Positions 46,364 to 55,401 of a DNA stretch of 64,000 nt are shown one piece after another. Origin of the DNA: Flavobacterium omnivorum (GTDB taxonomy: Bacteria; Bacteroidota; Bacteroidia; Flavobacteriales; Flavobacteriaceae); assembly GCF_900099915.1 (NCBI RefSeq), contig NZ_FNDB01000007.1:62001-126000 (forward strand). The letters run 5' to 3'. Each line of letters starts with the position of its first letter. Position 1 is the first letter of the stretch. The notes under the pieces are model-generated. The model had not been told where the DNA came from. It ran no database searches and saw only the letters and a program-made list of their open reading frames with translations. A program made the translations under genes and the position numbers.

Positions 46364-47530
46364 ATGAAAATAGCTTTTTTAACGCCGGAATATCCACATC
46401 CAAAAACAGGAAGTTCGGGAGGAATTGGTACCAGTATAAAAAATCTGGCGATGGGACTTTTGGCGGAAGGGTGTTCGGTTCGTGTTTTAGTGTATGCCCA
46501 AAAAGAAGAAGGTATTTTTTATGATAACGGTATTTGTATTCAACAAATCAGAAATGTAAAACTTAAGGGATTGTCATGGTTTCTTACCCGAAAAAAACTG
46601 GAGAATATTATTACTGCTTTATACGACAATGAAGAAATTGATTTGGTCGAAGCGCCGGATTGGACGGGTATTACGTCCTTTATATCTCCCAAAAATTGTC
46701 CAGTTGTGATACGATTAAATGGCTCAGACACTTATTTTTGTCATTTGGATCAGCGCCCCGTAAAATGGGTCAATCGATTTCATGAAAAAAGAGCATTGAA
46801 AAATGCTGATGGGTTGCTTTCTGTGAGTCAGTTTACCGCTGATACCACAAATGAGGTATTTCATTTGGATAAAAAGTTCTCTATTATTCCGAATTGTATT
46901 GATATGGATGTCTTTAGTGATAAAAATAGCAATGGTAATGATAATGACAAAAATAATAATAAAAATACCATACTGTATTTTGGGAGCTTAATCCGTAAGA
47001 AAGGATTATTAGAACTGCCATTTATTTTTAATGCGGTGGTCGCTAAAAAACCAGAGGCGAAATTAATTCTGGTAGGAAAAGATGTTCCAGATATTATTTC
47101 AGGAAATTCATCCACTTGGCAGATGATGCAAGGCCTATTTTCTCCAGCTGCGCTGCTGAATGTAACTTATTTAGGCGCTGTGCCGTATGATGAAATAAAA
47201 AATCAAATTAGCAGCGCGACGGTTTGTGTATTTCCTACTTTTGCGGAAGCCTTACCCGTTTCCTGGATTGAAGCCATGGCATTGGAAAAACCTATTGTAG
47301 CCTCGAATGTAGGATGGGCTCCGGAAGTGATTGATGATGGAGTCAATGGGTTTTTAGTACATCCAAAAGAGCATTTACACTATGCGGCTAAAATTATTCA
47401 GTTGATGGAAGATGGTGATTTACAAAAAGAATTTGGATTAGCGGCAAAAAAGAAAGTTAGCGAAAAATTCAGTATCCAAAAAGTGGCACAACAGAGTTTA
47501 GTTTTTTATAAAAAATTTTACAATAAATAG
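46364..47530 (+). CDS. Family 4 glycosyltransferase with Asn-rich insertion
   Basis: 388 residues: FLTPEYPHPKTGSSGGIGTSIKNLAMGLL (donor-side glycine loop), VEAPDWTGI, RLNGSDTYF; C-terminal half has FGSLIRKKGLLELP and VCVFPTFAEALPVSWIEAMALEKPIVASNVGWAPEVI with EX7E. Between the halves is a low-complexity insert rich in Asn, Asp and Lys (NSNGNDNDKNNNKN, ~residues 186-200) that is not part of the fold. Two bases after the SGNH-like stop. Confidence 0.9.
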   Translation: MKIAFLTPEYPHPKTGSSGGIGTSIKNLAMGLLAEGCSVRVLVYAQKEEGIFYDNGICIQQIRNVKLKGLSWFLTRKKLENIITALYDNEEIDLVEAPDWTGITSFISPKNCPVVIRLNGSDTYFCHLDQRPVKWVNRFHEKRALKNADGLLSVSQFTADTTNEVFHLDKKFSIIPNCIDMDVFSDKNSNGNDNDKNNNKNTILYFGSLIRKKGLLELPFIFNAVVAKKPEAKLILVGKDVPDIISGNSSTWQMMQGLFSPAALLNVTYLGAVPYDEIKNQISSATVCVFPTFAEALPVSWIEAMALEKPIVASNVGWAPEVIDDGVNGFLVHPKEHLHYAAKIIQLMEDGDLQKEFGLAAKKKVSEKFSIQKVAQQSLVFYKKFYNK

Positions 47531-47662
47531 ATTTTGTTATGCTCTTAAAAAAGTCGTAAACTGTGATTCGTCAAACAGAAACTGCTACTGCAGTAGAAGT
47601 TGTAATGAGCAGATTGAATAATACAAGTCATATAAAAATAAAGAGTTAGGGTATAAATACAA

Positions 47663-49210
47663 ATGGACAATTTACAATTAAAAGAATTTACTACTGCATC
47701 AGGTGAAATCCTATTGTACGCTGGTACTCCAGATTTTATCCAATTAGAGGTTTTGTCCAAAGGAGCGGGCGATATTTGGCATAGTTCTTTTGAACAGGGC
47801 TATAAAAATGCATTCCCTGAATTGGTCTATCAAACTGCAGTATTTTTTTGGTATTTAAATGATTTTGACGGCTTGGATCAATGTGTCAGCTGGAGGGTTA
47901 ATCCTAATGCTTTTGCGGTTCGTAAATCAGTATGGGACCTCACAAAAGGTTTTGATAGCGATTATGAAAATCCTCAAATGCAGGCTTTGGATTTTGGTTT
48001 CAGATGCATCCGTTTTTTAGGAGGAGTTCCATTGTATGTTAAAAATTTATTTCCAGCTGCACAAAAAGAAGTTGTTGGTATTTCGCAAAAAGACCGTCAT
48101 CTTTTTTTTAGGAAAAATTATAAAATAAGCCATGCTCTTTTCATGATTTACAGATTGGGGTTTTGGAAAATTTCGGAATGGAGTACCTTTTTTAGTATTA
48201 AGCGCGCCTATCAAAAAAGGAATGATACTTCCAAACTTCCATCGAGAGCTCTTCTTTCTATTCAAGATCACCCTAGTGTCAGTTATATTGTACCTACAAT
48301 GTTCCGTCAAGAATATACGTTGCAATTGTTAGACGATTTGTCTAATCAAAATTATAAACCTACACAAGTCATTGTGGTAGATGCTACTCCGTCCTGCGAG
48401 AGAGATGAAGCAGCCTACGAACAAAAGAAGTATCCCTTTGAATTAAAAGTAATCTGGCAACAGTCTAAGGGGAGCTGCAAAGCTAGGAATGAAGCGATTG
48501 CTTTGTGCATGGGTGATTATATTGTTTTTGGCGATGATGATATTCGCATTCCTGCGGATTTTATCCAAAATCATATTCGGTTCTTACAAACGTATTCCGT
48601 TGGCGCCTGTAACGGGTTGGATATCCGTGCGGATCACCACAAACAGAATTTAGAGGATTTGGCCCATAAGTTAGAACAATTACGTCGCCCTCCATTTGTT
48701 GCGGGTTGTACCCAAATGTTTAGTAATGCCAATTCATGTGTCAAGCGAGAATTTGTAAATCAGTTGGTTGGGAATGACGTTAATTTTGATGGCGGTTACG
48801 GCGAGGATAGCGATTTTGGAATGTCGTTAAGTAAAATCGGAGTAACTGTTTTATCTAATCCATTTGCTGTTAATTTACATTTAAAACCCCCTAGCGGAGG
48901 GTATCGTTTTTGGGGAACTCAGGCTAAATTGCTTGGTAAAAAAAGAAAATCTCAGCCTTGGGAATTGGATACCCCTGTAAAAAATATTACCCCTATACCC
49001 AGTCCTACGGTGATGTATGGTATTCTGAAACATTACACGCCTAAGCAGTTGACAGAATATAAGTATAAGCATTTTACATATTATTTGTTAAGTGGGTCTA
49101 AGCTTGCTTTTTTATATCGTTTGCTGCGTCTGCCTTATAAGAATCTTCAGTTTAAGAAATCTGTTTTTTATGCCCAAAAATTACGGAATTTAGGAACCCG
49201 ACACGACTAA
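47663..49210 (+). CDS. Family 2 glycosyltransferase with N-terminal partial GT module
   Basis: 515 residues. Residues ~205-450 are a full GT-A domain: VSYIVPTMFRQEYTLQLLDDL, VVDATPSCERDE, GSCKARNEAIALCMGDYIVFGDDDI, then FVAGCTQMFSNANSCVKREF and the acidic FDGGYGEDSDFGMSL. Residues 1-~190 look like the acceptor-side C-terminal part of another GT2 enzyme (WRVNPNAFAVRKSVWDLTKGFDSDYENPQ) without its donor-binding half, so the gene may be a fusion or an N-terminally truncated two-domain enzyme. 130 bp from the previous gene; four bases before the next. Confidence 0.8.
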   Translation: MDNLQLKEFTTASGEILLYAGTPDFIQLEVLSKGAGDIWHSSFEQGYKNAFPELVYQTAVFFWYLNDFDGLDQCVSWRVNPNAFAVRKSVWDLTKGFDSDYENPQMQALDFGFRCIRFLGGVPLYVKNLFPAAQKEVVGISQKDRHLFFRKNYKISHALFMIYRLGFWKISEWSTFFSIKRAYQKRNDTSKLPSRALLSIQDHPSVSYIVPTMFRQEYTLQLLDDLSNQNYKPTQVIVVDATPSCERDEAAYEQKKYPFELKVIWQQSKGSCKARNEAIALCMGDYIVFGDDDIRIPADFIQNHIRFLQTYSVGACNGLDIRADHHKQNLEDLAHKLEQLRRPPFVAGCTQMFSNANSCVKREFVNQLVGNDVNFDGGYGEDSDFGMSLSKIGVTVLSNPFAVNLHLKPPSGGYRFWGTQAKLLGKKRKSQPWELDTPVKNITPIPSPTVMYGILKHYTPKQLTEYKYKHFTYYLLSGSKLAFLYRLLRLPYKNLQFKKSVFYAQKLRNLGTRHD

Positions 49211-49213
49211 AAT

Positions 49214-50206
49214 ATGAAATTATCCTTGATTATTTGTACCTATATGCGTCCCCAATCGTTGCAGCAATTGTTGCAATCTGTTCAGTTGCAAACGGTGTTT
49301 CCTCATGAAATATTAATTATCGATGGATCTGTTAACCAGGAAACGGAACGGATGATTGCTCAAAAGAACATGGCGAATCTTCGTTATTTTTTAGTTTCAG
49401 AAGCCTTTCGTGGGTTGACTAAACAAAGAAATTTTGGATTAGATCAAGTGGCTTCCACTAGTGATATTGTTGCTTTTTTAGATGATGATACTGAATTGTC
49501 TCCCACTTATTTTGAGGAATTGATCAATGCCTTTGTAAATGATCCAAGAGTCTCGGGTGTTGGAGGTATTGCGGTGAATGAGAATGGTTGGAGTTTAACT
49601 GTCCCTGATAAAAAATATGATGCGTATCGTTATTTTCAGTTTGAGGGATTTGTTTATAAAGAGGGACAGCGCAATGTAGTGCGTAATTATTTAGGACTGC
49701 ATTCCAATGTTGGTCCTGGAAGAATGCCGGAGTATTCCCATGGTAAAACTTGTGGTTTTCCTTTGACAGGTCGAATTTATGAAGTGGATTTGTTGATTGG
49801 TATGTCCTTCTCCTTTCGAAAAAGAGTGTTTGATTCCCTTCGATTTTCCACTTATTTTGAAGGGTATGGCTTGTATGAAGATGCGGACTTCAGTATCCGT
49901 GCTTTACAGTTTGGCAAAAATGTCATCAATACAAAGGTGCAGTTGAAACACTATCATCATCCATCCGGAAGACCCAATCCCTATAAATATGGAAGGATGG
50001 TGGTTCGAAACGGATGGTATGTGTGGCGAACGAAAAACCCTAGACCAACATTTAAACATCAATTAAAATGGCATGCTATTACTTTGCTGTTGACCGGTAT
50101 TAGGTTTAGTAATACGTTAACCGGGAGTAGTAAAAAAGAAGCTTTTACGGAGGCAGTAGGTAGGATAGTTGGTTGGTGGAGTTTATGGTTCAATAGACCA
50201 AAGTGA
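49214..50206 (+). CDS. Family 2 glycosyltransferase
   Basis: 330 residues: LSLIICTYMRPQSLQQLLQSVQLQ, IIDGSVNQE, the acidic block FLDDDTELSPTYFEELINAF and the acceptor-side FEGYGLYEDADFSIRALQFG. The C-terminal part is basic (RMVVRNGWYVWRTKNP), as in membrane-associated GT2 enzymes that add sugars to lipid-linked acceptors. No donor can be named. Confidence 0.9.
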   Translation: MKLSLIICTYMRPQSLQQLLQSVQLQTVFPHEILIIDGSVNQETERMIAQKNMANLRYFLVSEAFRGLTKQRNFGLDQVASTSDIVAFLDDDTELSPTYFEELINAFVNDPRVSGVGGIAVNENGWSLTVPDKKYDAYRYFQFEGFVYKEGQRNVVRNYLGLHSNVGPGRMPEYSHGKTCGFPLTGRIYEVDLLIGMSFSFRKRVFDSLRFSTYFEGYGLYEDADFSIRALQFGKNVINTKVQLKHYHHPSGRPNPYKYGRMVVRNGWYVWRTKNPRPTFKHQLKWHAITLLLTGIRFSNTLTGSSKKEAFTEAVGRIVGWWSLWFNRPK

Positions 50207-50266
50207 TTTTTTTTATTAAAATGTATATCGTAAATGTTCTGTTTTTAAAGGGTGAAAGGTGAAATT

Positions 50267-51250
50267 ATGAAAACAATACAATTATTGAATATCCCTAATT
50301 TTTATACTTCCTACTATTTGTTGGGATTAGACCAAATCTATGGTGTCAAGTTCAAAATGGACGCTAATTTTAAAAGGTTCAACAATAAGCCGATACTTGT
50401 TTTTAAAATCAACGGTGCGATTGCCATTATTGACAATGATGATCCTTCTGTGATAAATCAAGAATTATATGAAATGGCAAGTGTTTACTTTGTGACTAAT
50501 AAGCTTATTGATCATGAATCATATGAGCAGCCCAAGGTTAAACCCCTTTATCCTCATTATCCCGTTAATATAGCATTGCTTTATTGTCGTATTTTTGGAT
50601 GGAATTTGTTTCGCTATTTAAAATTTAAAGATGTCTTTCAACAAGTTTATATTCTTTTGAGAAGGCCATCATATCAACAATTTAAAAGAAGTTTTAAAAA
50701 AGATAATTTCATATTCTTCTCCTCTAATATTTGGAAAAAAGAACCAGTAACCAATCAAATTCGTGCAGCGTTTATTCGTTTTTGTAAGGCAGATAAAAGA
50801 ATAGTTTTTAAAGGTGGATTTATACCTCGCTCAGATGGAAATAATTATGGATTTGATACTGAACTTAATAATGAAAAATATTCTCCTAAATTATTTTCAA
50901 AGTTTAGTGCTAAATCTAAAATTGTTTTAAATAACCCTGCAGTTTGTGGTGCTGTTAGTTGGAGATTGGCGGAATATTTAAATCAGGGTCTGTTTATATT
51001 GTCTTTTCCTTTTAAAATTGAATTTCCTCAAAATTTCAAACAAGATACAGAAATGCATTTTATTGATCAAACCATGGAATATAAAGCCGTCTTCGATAAA
51101 GTAATAGATAATCCAGCCTACCATGAAGCATTAGCTACAAACGGTAAAAATTATTTTGACACCTTTTGCACTCCTCAAGCACAAGCAAAATACGTGGTTG
51201 AATCAGTATTAATTAACAGGAATGATGTAGCTGCTGTTTTAAAAAAATAA
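50267..51250 (+). CDS. Glycosyltransferase-like protein (GT-B C-terminal half recognisable)
   Basis: 327 residues from the ATG at 50267; an in-frame GTG 15 bases upstream is less likely. The C-terminal ~150 residues read like the donor half of a GT4-like enzyme (KRIVFKGGFIPRS, VCGAVSWRLAEYLNQGLFILSFPFKIEFPQ, then MEYKAVFDKVIDNPAYHEALATNGKNYF). The N-terminal half is less typical. The donor is unknown and the enzymatic call rests on context and the tail. Confidence 0.6.
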   Translation: MKTIQLLNIPNFYTSYYLLGLDQIYGVKFKMDANFKRFNNKPILVFKINGAIAIIDNDDPSVINQELYEMASVYFVTNKLIDHESYEQPKVKPLYPHYPVNIALLYCRIFGWNLFRYLKFKDVFQQVYILLRRPSYQQFKRSFKKDNFIFFSSNIWKKEPVTNQIRAAFIRFCKADKRIVFKGGFIPRSDGNNYGFDTELNNEKYSPKLFSKFSAKSKIVLNNPAVCGAVSWRLAEYLNQGLFILSFPFKIEFPQNFKQDTEMHFIDQTMEYKAVFDKVIDNPAYHEALATNGKNYFDTFCTPQAQAKYVVESVLINRNDVAAVLKK

Positions 51251-51258
51251 TAGTCAAA

Positions 51259-52383
51259 ATGAAGTTTGTCCTATTCACCCATGTTCCCCATTCAAAAGCG
51301 GATAATCTGTATTTTGCTTACGCACCCTATGTTCTTGAAATGAATATATGGGGTAAACAAGTTAATGAAATGCTCATTGTAGCTCCTTTTTTTTCAGGTA
51401 AAGTAACTGCCATCGATATTCCTTATGAACATCAGAATCTACAATTTATCCCCGTTCCAAGTTTTGATTTATTATCGTTAAAAGCTGTTTTGAGCACTTT
51501 ATTTAAACTTCCCGGTTTACTTTGGATTATTTTTATTGCTATGAAAAACGCCGATCACATTCATTTGCGTTGTCCCGGAAACATTGGGTTGCTGGGATGT
51601 TTTGTACAGATTTTATTTCCATCTACTCCCAAAACTGCTAAATATGCCGGGAATTGGGATCCTAAAGCGAAGCAACCGTGGACGTATCGACTCCAGAAAT
51701 GGATATTGAGTAATTCCTTTTTGACACGAAATATGCAGGTTTTAGTGTATGGAGCATGGGAGGGAAGTTCGCTGAATATCAAACCTTTTTTTACCGCTAC
51801 GTATTCGGAAAATGAAAAAAAGGCACTAACACCAAAAGTGGTTGAAGACCTAATTGATTTTGTCTTCGTGGGTACTTTAGTCAAAGGAAAACAGCCATTG
51901 TATGCCATTCAGTTGATTGAAAGATTGCATCAGAAAGGATATGCCGTACGTTTGCGTCTGTATGGTGAAGGAGTAGAACGGGAAGTTTTGGAGGAATATG
52001 TCGCAGTGCATCAGCTTGAATCCATTATTACTTTAGAAGGTAATCAATCCAAAGTTACCGTGCAGAAAGCCTATCAAGACAGTCATTTTGTGGTATTGCC
52101 CTCCGATAGTGAAGGGTGGCCAAAAGTGATTGCCGAGGGGATGTTTTGGGGTTGTGTTCCTATTGCTACTTCAGTTTCGTGTGTCCCTTTTATGCTGGAT
52201 TATGGGAGTAGAGGGGTTTTGCTGGAAATGAATTTAGAGGATGATAGTCGGCAAATAGAGGCGGTATTACAGAATCAAGCGGATTTTGACAGTAAACGAA
52301 ATAAGGCTGCGGACTGGTCGAGGAGTTATACGCTAGAGGTTTTTGAGCAGGCGATTTTTAAAAGTTTAAAGTTTAAAGTTTAA
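51259..52383 (+). CDS. Family 4 glycosyltransferase
   Basis: 374 residues: KFVLFTHVPHSKADNLYFAYAPYVLEM, IHLRCPGNIGLLG, FVFVGTLVKGKQPLYAIQLI, LRLYGEGVEREVLEEYV and the donor-binding SDSEGWPKVIAEGMFWGCVPIATSVSCVPFML. The 3' end runs into a simple AAAGTTTAAAG repeat just past the stop (52365-52400). It is nine bases downstream of the previous gene. Confidence 0.9.
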   Translation: MKFVLFTHVPHSKADNLYFAYAPYVLEMNIWGKQVNEMLIVAPFFSGKVTAIDIPYEHQNLQFIPVPSFDLLSLKAVLSTLFKLPGLLWIIFIAMKNADHIHLRCPGNIGLLGCFVQILFPSTPKTAKYAGNWDPKAKQPWTYRLQKWILSNSFLTRNMQVLVYGAWEGSSLNIKPFFTATYSENEKKALTPKVVEDLIDFVFVGTLVKGKQPLYAIQLIERLHQKGYAVRLRLYGEGVEREVLEEYVAVHQLESIITLEGNQSKVTVQKAYQDSHFVVLPSDSEGWPKVIAEGMFWGCVPIATSVSCVPFMLDYGSRGVLLEMNLEDDSRQIEAVLQNQADFDSKRNKAADWSRSYTLEVFEQAIFKSLKFKV

Positions 52384-52501
52384 TTGTTTAAGGTTTAAAG
52401 GTTGAAGGGTTAGAATTGCGCGCGATGGAAGTGGCAAAATATAAGACGCCTGATTAACGAAATAGTAAGTATGAAGAAAGAAACAAGAGGCAAGAAGAAA
52501 A

Positions 52502-53602
52502 ATGCAACATGACAATCATAAAATAAGGATCATTCAAATTATCGATTCACTGGAGGCAGGAGGTGCAGAGCGGATGGCGGTCAGTTATGCCAATGCATTA
52601 GCTGAAACCATTGAGTTTTCCGGATTGGTGGTTACCCGTAAGGAAGGACCTTTGAAAGTAGAGGTAAGCAACTCTGTTTCCTATTTGTTTTTGAATAAAA
52701 AAAGAGCGGTTGACTTTGCTGCGGTTTACAGGCTGAGAAAGTTTGTGAAAAGGCATCAGGTAACTGTTATTCATGCGCATAGTACCTCTTTTTTTATATC
52801 TTTTTTATTAAAGTTAAGTTGTTCGAATTTAAACTTAGTTTGGCACGATCATTATGGTGACAGTGAGTTTTTAGCCAATAGGCCAATAGGTGCTTTACAA
52901 ATGGCGGCTCCCTTTTTTAGTGGGATTATAGCTGTGAATCAAATATTGAAAGATTGGGCGGAGCAAAAATTAAATTTTAAGAATACCATTTACTTGCCCA
53001 ATTTTCCATCGGAAGAAAATAACAGTACAGCAGCGACTATTTTGAAGGGAATTCTCGGAAAGCGGATTGTATGTTTGGCTAATTTGAGGCTACAAAAAGA
53101 TCATTTTTTATTATTGGATGTCGCTTGTAAATTAAAATTATGCCATCCCGAATGGACCTTTCACTTGGTTGGGAAAGATTTTGAAGATGATTATTCCCAA
53201 AAAATTAAGGATTTAATTGTAGCATATGATTTGGAAAAAAATGTGTTTCTTTACGGCACCAAAAATGATATACCCTTTATACTACGGCAATCGACTATTG
53301 GTATTCTCACCTCACAATCAGAGGGGCTTCCCGTGGCACTTTTGGAATATGGATGGTATCAAAAACCGGTCGTGGTCACTGCAGTAGGAGAAATTCCTTT
53401 TTTAGTTGAACACGGTAAAAACGGTTTTCTTATCGCGGCAAAACAGGAGTCTTTATTTTATGAAGCTTTGGTGACACTAATCGAAAATGAATTGCTGCAA
53501 TTGGAGTTTGGTCAATCCCTTTATCGTACGGTAAGGGAGCATCATTCAGAAACAGCGGTTATCACACAGTATTTAAATTGGTTGCAAAATAGTTACAAAT
53601 GA
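52502..53602 (+). CDS. Family 4 glycosyltransferase
   Basis: 366 residues: IIDSLEAGGAERMAVSYANALAE (the GGAER loop of GT4 enzymes), VIHAHSTSFFISFLLKL, IVCLANLRLQKDHFLLLDVACKL and SQSEGLPVALLEYGWYQKPVVVTAVGEIPFLVEHGKNGFLI with the EX7E-like pair. Overlaps the membrane-protein gene that follows by an ATGA. Confidence 0.92.
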   Translation: MQHDNHKIRIIQIIDSLEAGGAERMAVSYANALAETIEFSGLVVTRKEGPLKVEVSNSVSYLFLNKKRAVDFAAVYRLRKFVKRHQVTVIHAHSTSFFISFLLKLSCSNLNLVWHDHYGDSEFLANRPIGALQMAAPFFSGIIAVNQILKDWAEQKLNFKNTIYLPNFPSEENNSTAATILKGILGKRIVCLANLRLQKDHFLLLDVACKLKLCHPEWTFHLVGKDFEDDYSQKIKDLIVAYDLEKNVFLYGTKNDIPFILRQSTIGILTSQSEGLPVALLEYGWYQKPVVVTAVGEIPFLVEHGKNGFLIAAKQESLFYEALVTLIENELLQLEFGQSLYRTVREHHSETAVITQYLNWLQNSYK

Positions 53603-54957
53603 AAAACGAGGATCAATCCTATCTTTATTTAATTCTTTTCCATGTGGTCTTGGGTGCAATGGGCTTTTTACTGCCTTTTACAGCAAAGATTTATGGATAC
53701 TCCATTTTTATTTTCGGGGTTTATTACATCATCAAAAAACAAAATAGAAATAACGAAGCATTAATTGCCGCGGCATACGTAGTAGGGAGTGAAGTTTTTT
53801 TGAGAATGACCGGCGGAAATCCACTTTATGAGATTTCTAAGTACGGCGTCATGGTCTTTATTTTGATTGGAATGTATTATAGCGGTTTCTCTAAAGGAGC
53901 AGTGCCGTATTGGATCTTTTTATTGTTACTCGTTCCTAGTGTTGTGATCAGCGCCTTTGTGTTGAATTTTGATACGGATATTCGGAAAGCAATCGCCTTT
54001 AATATCTCAGGCCCCCTTTGTCTCGGATTAGCTTCCCTTTACACGTTTCGGCGCAAAATTGCCTTAGAAGAGATAAATAGGATATTGCTCAGTATGGGAT
54101 TACCTATTATTACGTGTATGGTCTATTTAACTTTTTATACGCCCAATGTTCAGGAGGTGATTACGGGTACAGAATCTAATTTTCAAACTTCCGGCGGTTA
54201 TGGTCCCAATCAGGTGGCAACCGTTTTAGGTTTAGGGATGTTTATCTTTTTCTCACGAGTAATTTTGGATTCTAAGACAAAATTCCAAATTATCCTTAAT
54301 CTGATTATTGCATTAAATATCACCTACCGAGGGATGTTGACCTTTTCCAGAGGTGGAATGATAACGGGATTCCTAATGATCGTTTTGTTGCTGGTGTTCC
54401 TATATTTTAAATCTAATTTTGGAGGAAGGGTAAAATTGAATTATATCATTGTGCTCCTAGTATTTGCACTTTTTACCACTTGGACCTACACTTCATTTCA
54501 AACCGGAGGTCTGATCAATAAAAGATACTCCAATCAAGATGCTGCCGGAAGAGTCAAACAAAGCCAGTTTACTGGTAGGGAAGACGTAGCCCAAAATGAG
54601 ATCAATACCTTCTTGAAGAATCCTATTTTTGGTGTTGGGGTCGGCAAAGGTGCCGAAGTTCGAGAGGATGAAACTGGGATCAAAGTTTTATCGCATGATG
54701 AAATAACGAGGATGCTGGCGGAACACGGTTCATTAGGAATAGTAGCGTTACTGATTTTATTTTTTACGCCCTTGGTGTTGTATTTAGAAAACAAATTCAA
54801 CATGTTTCTCGTGTGTTTTGTGGCCTTTTGGTTTTTAACGATCAATCACGCCGCCATGCGTACCGCAGCTCCCGCTTTCGTTTACTCGCTATCATTACTA
54901 AATGTGCAGTTGGGATTTCCGAGGAAAAAGCGTGTGGGAGAAGAGGAAAGAATATAG
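53599..54957 (+). CDS. O-antigen ligase/polymerase-family membrane protein
   Basis: 452 residues with about 11-12 hydrophobic segments (LILFHVVLGAMGFLLPF; LFSRVILD; IIVLLVFALFTTWTY and others). A large periplasmic loop holds RYSNQDAAGRVKQSQFTGREDVAQNE, LKNPIFGVGVGKGAEV and LSHDEITRMLAEHG, the Wzy/WaaL region in which GxGxG-type and His-containing segments are conserved. It polymerises the repeat or transfers the glycan to its carrier. Whether it is polymerase or ligase cannot be decided from sequence. Last gene of the ATGA-linked run. Confidence 0.85.
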   Translation: MKNEDQSYLYLILFHVVLGAMGFLLPFTAKIYGYSIFIFGVYYIIKKQNRNNEALIAAAYVVGSEVFLRMTGGNPLYEISKYGVMVFILIGMYYSGFSKGAVPYWIFLLLLVPSVVISAFVLNFDTDIRKAIAFNISGPLCLGLASLYTFRRKIALEEINRILLSMGLPIITCMVYLTFYTPNVQEVITGTESNFQTSGGYGPNQVATVLGLGMFIFFSRVILDSKTKFQIILNLIIALNITYRGMLTFSRGGMITGFLMIVLLLVFLYFKSNFGGRVKLNYIIVLLVFALFTTWTYTSFQTGGLINKRYSNQDAAGRVKQSQFTGREDVAQNEINTFLKNPIFGVGVGKGAEVREDETGIKVLSHDEITRMLAEHGSLGIVALLILFFTPLVLYLENKFNMFLVCFVAFWFLTINHAAMRTAAPAFVYSLSLLNVQLGFPRKKRVGEEERI

Positions 54958-55050
54958 AGAAGAGAATAAAGAGGGAAGAATAAAGAGGGGAGAATAAAGA
55001 GAAGGGAATAAAGAGAAGGAAATAAAGAGAAGAGATTAAAGAGGTAAGAA
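54955..55050. repeat. Simple AAAGAGAAGGGAATA-type tandem repeat
   Basis: About six imperfect units of roughly 14-16 bp (AGAGAATAAAGAGGG, AGAATAAAGAGGGG, AGAATAAAGAGAAG and so on) start at the stop codon of the polymerase/ligase gene. The rest of the gap to the next gene has no supported gene, but 55191-55226 forms a 13-bp perfect hairpin (CTTTTTCCTTCCC with its complement) without a T run. Confidence 0.75.
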
Positions 55051-55401
55051 ATAATTACCGTAAATTTTCGTTTTACTCTAGCCCTAAGGGAACCGAAAAT
55101 TAGTACGATTGTTGATTGTTTTCGTTTTAGCTGAATCTTCCTGCATGGTAAAATTCAGAATGTTCTTAAATTAGGATATCGTAGTGTTTTCTTTTTCCTT
55201 CCCTTTAGGGACGGGGAAGGAAAAAGAAAAGAAGGTAAGGTGTCTTCCTTTTTACTGTTTTATGTATAAGATTTTATTGGGAAGCGCAGCTATTAGAAAA
55301 ATCACTTCATTAAAAATGAATTTTGTTGAAAAAGATGTGCTACTATAAATTTTCTTCGGGACAAAAACATTAAATTGCAACCATATTAGTAAAGACCTGC
55401 C

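Noticed and set aside
54958-55401. CRISPR-like repeat arrays at the simple repeats (22.5 kb, 55 kb)
   Set aside because: Units are 7-16 bp, directly adjacent and without unique spacers, and no cas gene is present.
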